Shown here piece by piece: positions 6,669 to 6,822 of a stretch of DNA of 6,822 nucleotides (position 1 is its first letter; the number at the start of each line of letters is the position of its first letter). This stretch comes from an uncultured Bacteroidales bacterium (lineage in GTDB: Bacteria > Bacteroidota > Bacteroidia > Bacteroidales > UBA932), in assembly GCA_945983015.1 (NCBI GenBank), contig CAMFSN010000077.1:1-6822 (forward strand), read 5' to 3'. The translations under genes and the position numbers were made by a program. The notes beneath the pieces were generated by a model, which ran no database searches, was not told the origin of the DNA, and worked only from the letters and a program-made list of their open reading frames with translations.

Positions 6669-6819
6669 CCGTTAGTTCCATCGGAGCTTTAACAAACAAG
6701 TTCTACGGAACCAGGCAAGTTCTTTGCGAAGATGGCAGGCCCTTAAGTGGGAAGCCTGAACCGGAAAGGCTCCTAAATCTTATTTAAAAAGAGTTTCAGC
6801 CCTCGAACTAACGGTTTTT
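6669..6819 (+). ncRNA. ssrS: Structured RNA downstream of zapA, probable 6S RNA (6S-Flavo-like)
   Basis: The region can fold into a closed rod. The ends pair perfectly: 6667-6678 with 6805-6816 (core CCGTTAGTTC with GAACTAACGG). GGAGCTTT at 6683-6690 pairs with 6765-6773 with one bulged G. Inside are hairpins GTTC-TACG-GAAC (6700-6711, a UNCG-type loop), TCTT-TGCG-AAGA (6721-6732) and CAGGC with GCCTG (6736-6740 with 6754-6758). On the 3' side of the open region AAATCTT (6775-6781) can pair with 6789-6796. A closing stem, an asymmetric central opening with a 3'-side hairpin, and an apical part are the general layout of 6S RNA, which binds RNA polymerase holoenzyme. Its position right after zapA matches the zapA-ssrS order known in proteobacteria. 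No clear own promoter was found, so it may be processed from the operon transcript. Helices are seen; 6S identity is inferred. Confidence 0.62.
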
Positions 6820-6822
6820 ATT
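6805..6822 (+). terminator. Probable transcript 3' end: closing-stem strand plus U-run
   Basis: GAACTAACGG is followed by TTTTTATT at the right edge of the window. It is the 3' half of the RNA's closing stem, so termination would depend on long-range pairing with 6667-6678 rather than on a compact local hairpin. It probably ends both the small RNA and the operon mRNA. The window stops here, so the full U-run is not visible. Confidence 0.45.

Noticed and set aside
6669..6819. Reading the 3' structured region as a riboswitch or leader for the gene downstream
   Set aside because: I recognised no known riboswitch core, and the region ends in a closing stem plus U-run as a self-contained RNA would. 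The downstream gene is outside the window, so this cannot be fully excluded.

Overview
The window looks like a chromosomal segment from a member of the Bacteroidota, most likely the order Bacteroidales. The evidence is threefold. Promoter elements match the Bacteroidota pattern (TTG, about 20 bp, then TAnnTTTG), and starts lack clear Shine-Dalgarno sequences. The glutamine-dependent NAD synthetase is of the kind seen in this phylum. The 3' end has the order coiled-coil gene, zapA, structured RNA. No mobile element, CRISPR array, tRNA or rRNA was seen. No gap between genes exceeds about 60 bp.

Left part, minus strand (1-2080): nadE encodes a full-length 641-residue two-domain NAD+ synthetase. 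Four bases after its stop, on the same strand, a small lipoprotein gene begins and runs off the left edge; only its first 50 codons are present. The 62-bp gap 2081-2142 is a divergent promoter region in which the elements for the two directions lie next to each other.

Right part, plus strand (2143-6668): five closely packed genes appear to form one operon. The first three are a polysaccharide export set: a Wza-like outer-membrane lipoprotein, a Wzc-like chain-length regulator fused to a BY-type tyrosine kinase, and a CpsB/YwqE-like PHP-family tyrosine phosphatase. The phosphatase would reset the kinase's C-terminal tyrosine cluster, so the three make a plausible phosphorylation cycle controlling export of a capsule or exopolysaccharide. 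No glycosyltransferase, flippase or polymerase gene is in the window, so the glycan itself must be made by genes elsewhere.

The phosphatase gene overlaps by ATGA a small coiled-coil gene, followed one base later by zapA, a regulator of the FtsZ ring. Polysaccharide export and cell-division genes therefore appear to be transcriptionally and translationally linked.

Starting at the zapA stop codon is a roughly 150-nt sequence with a 12-bp closing stem, several internal helices and a 3' U-run. Its position after zapA and its overall shape suggest a 6S RNA (ssrS; 6S-Flavo-like), though no covariance search could be run here. The most interesting points are this RNA, the capsule-kinase to zapA linkage with its uncharacterised coiled-coil gene, and the compact divergent promoter.
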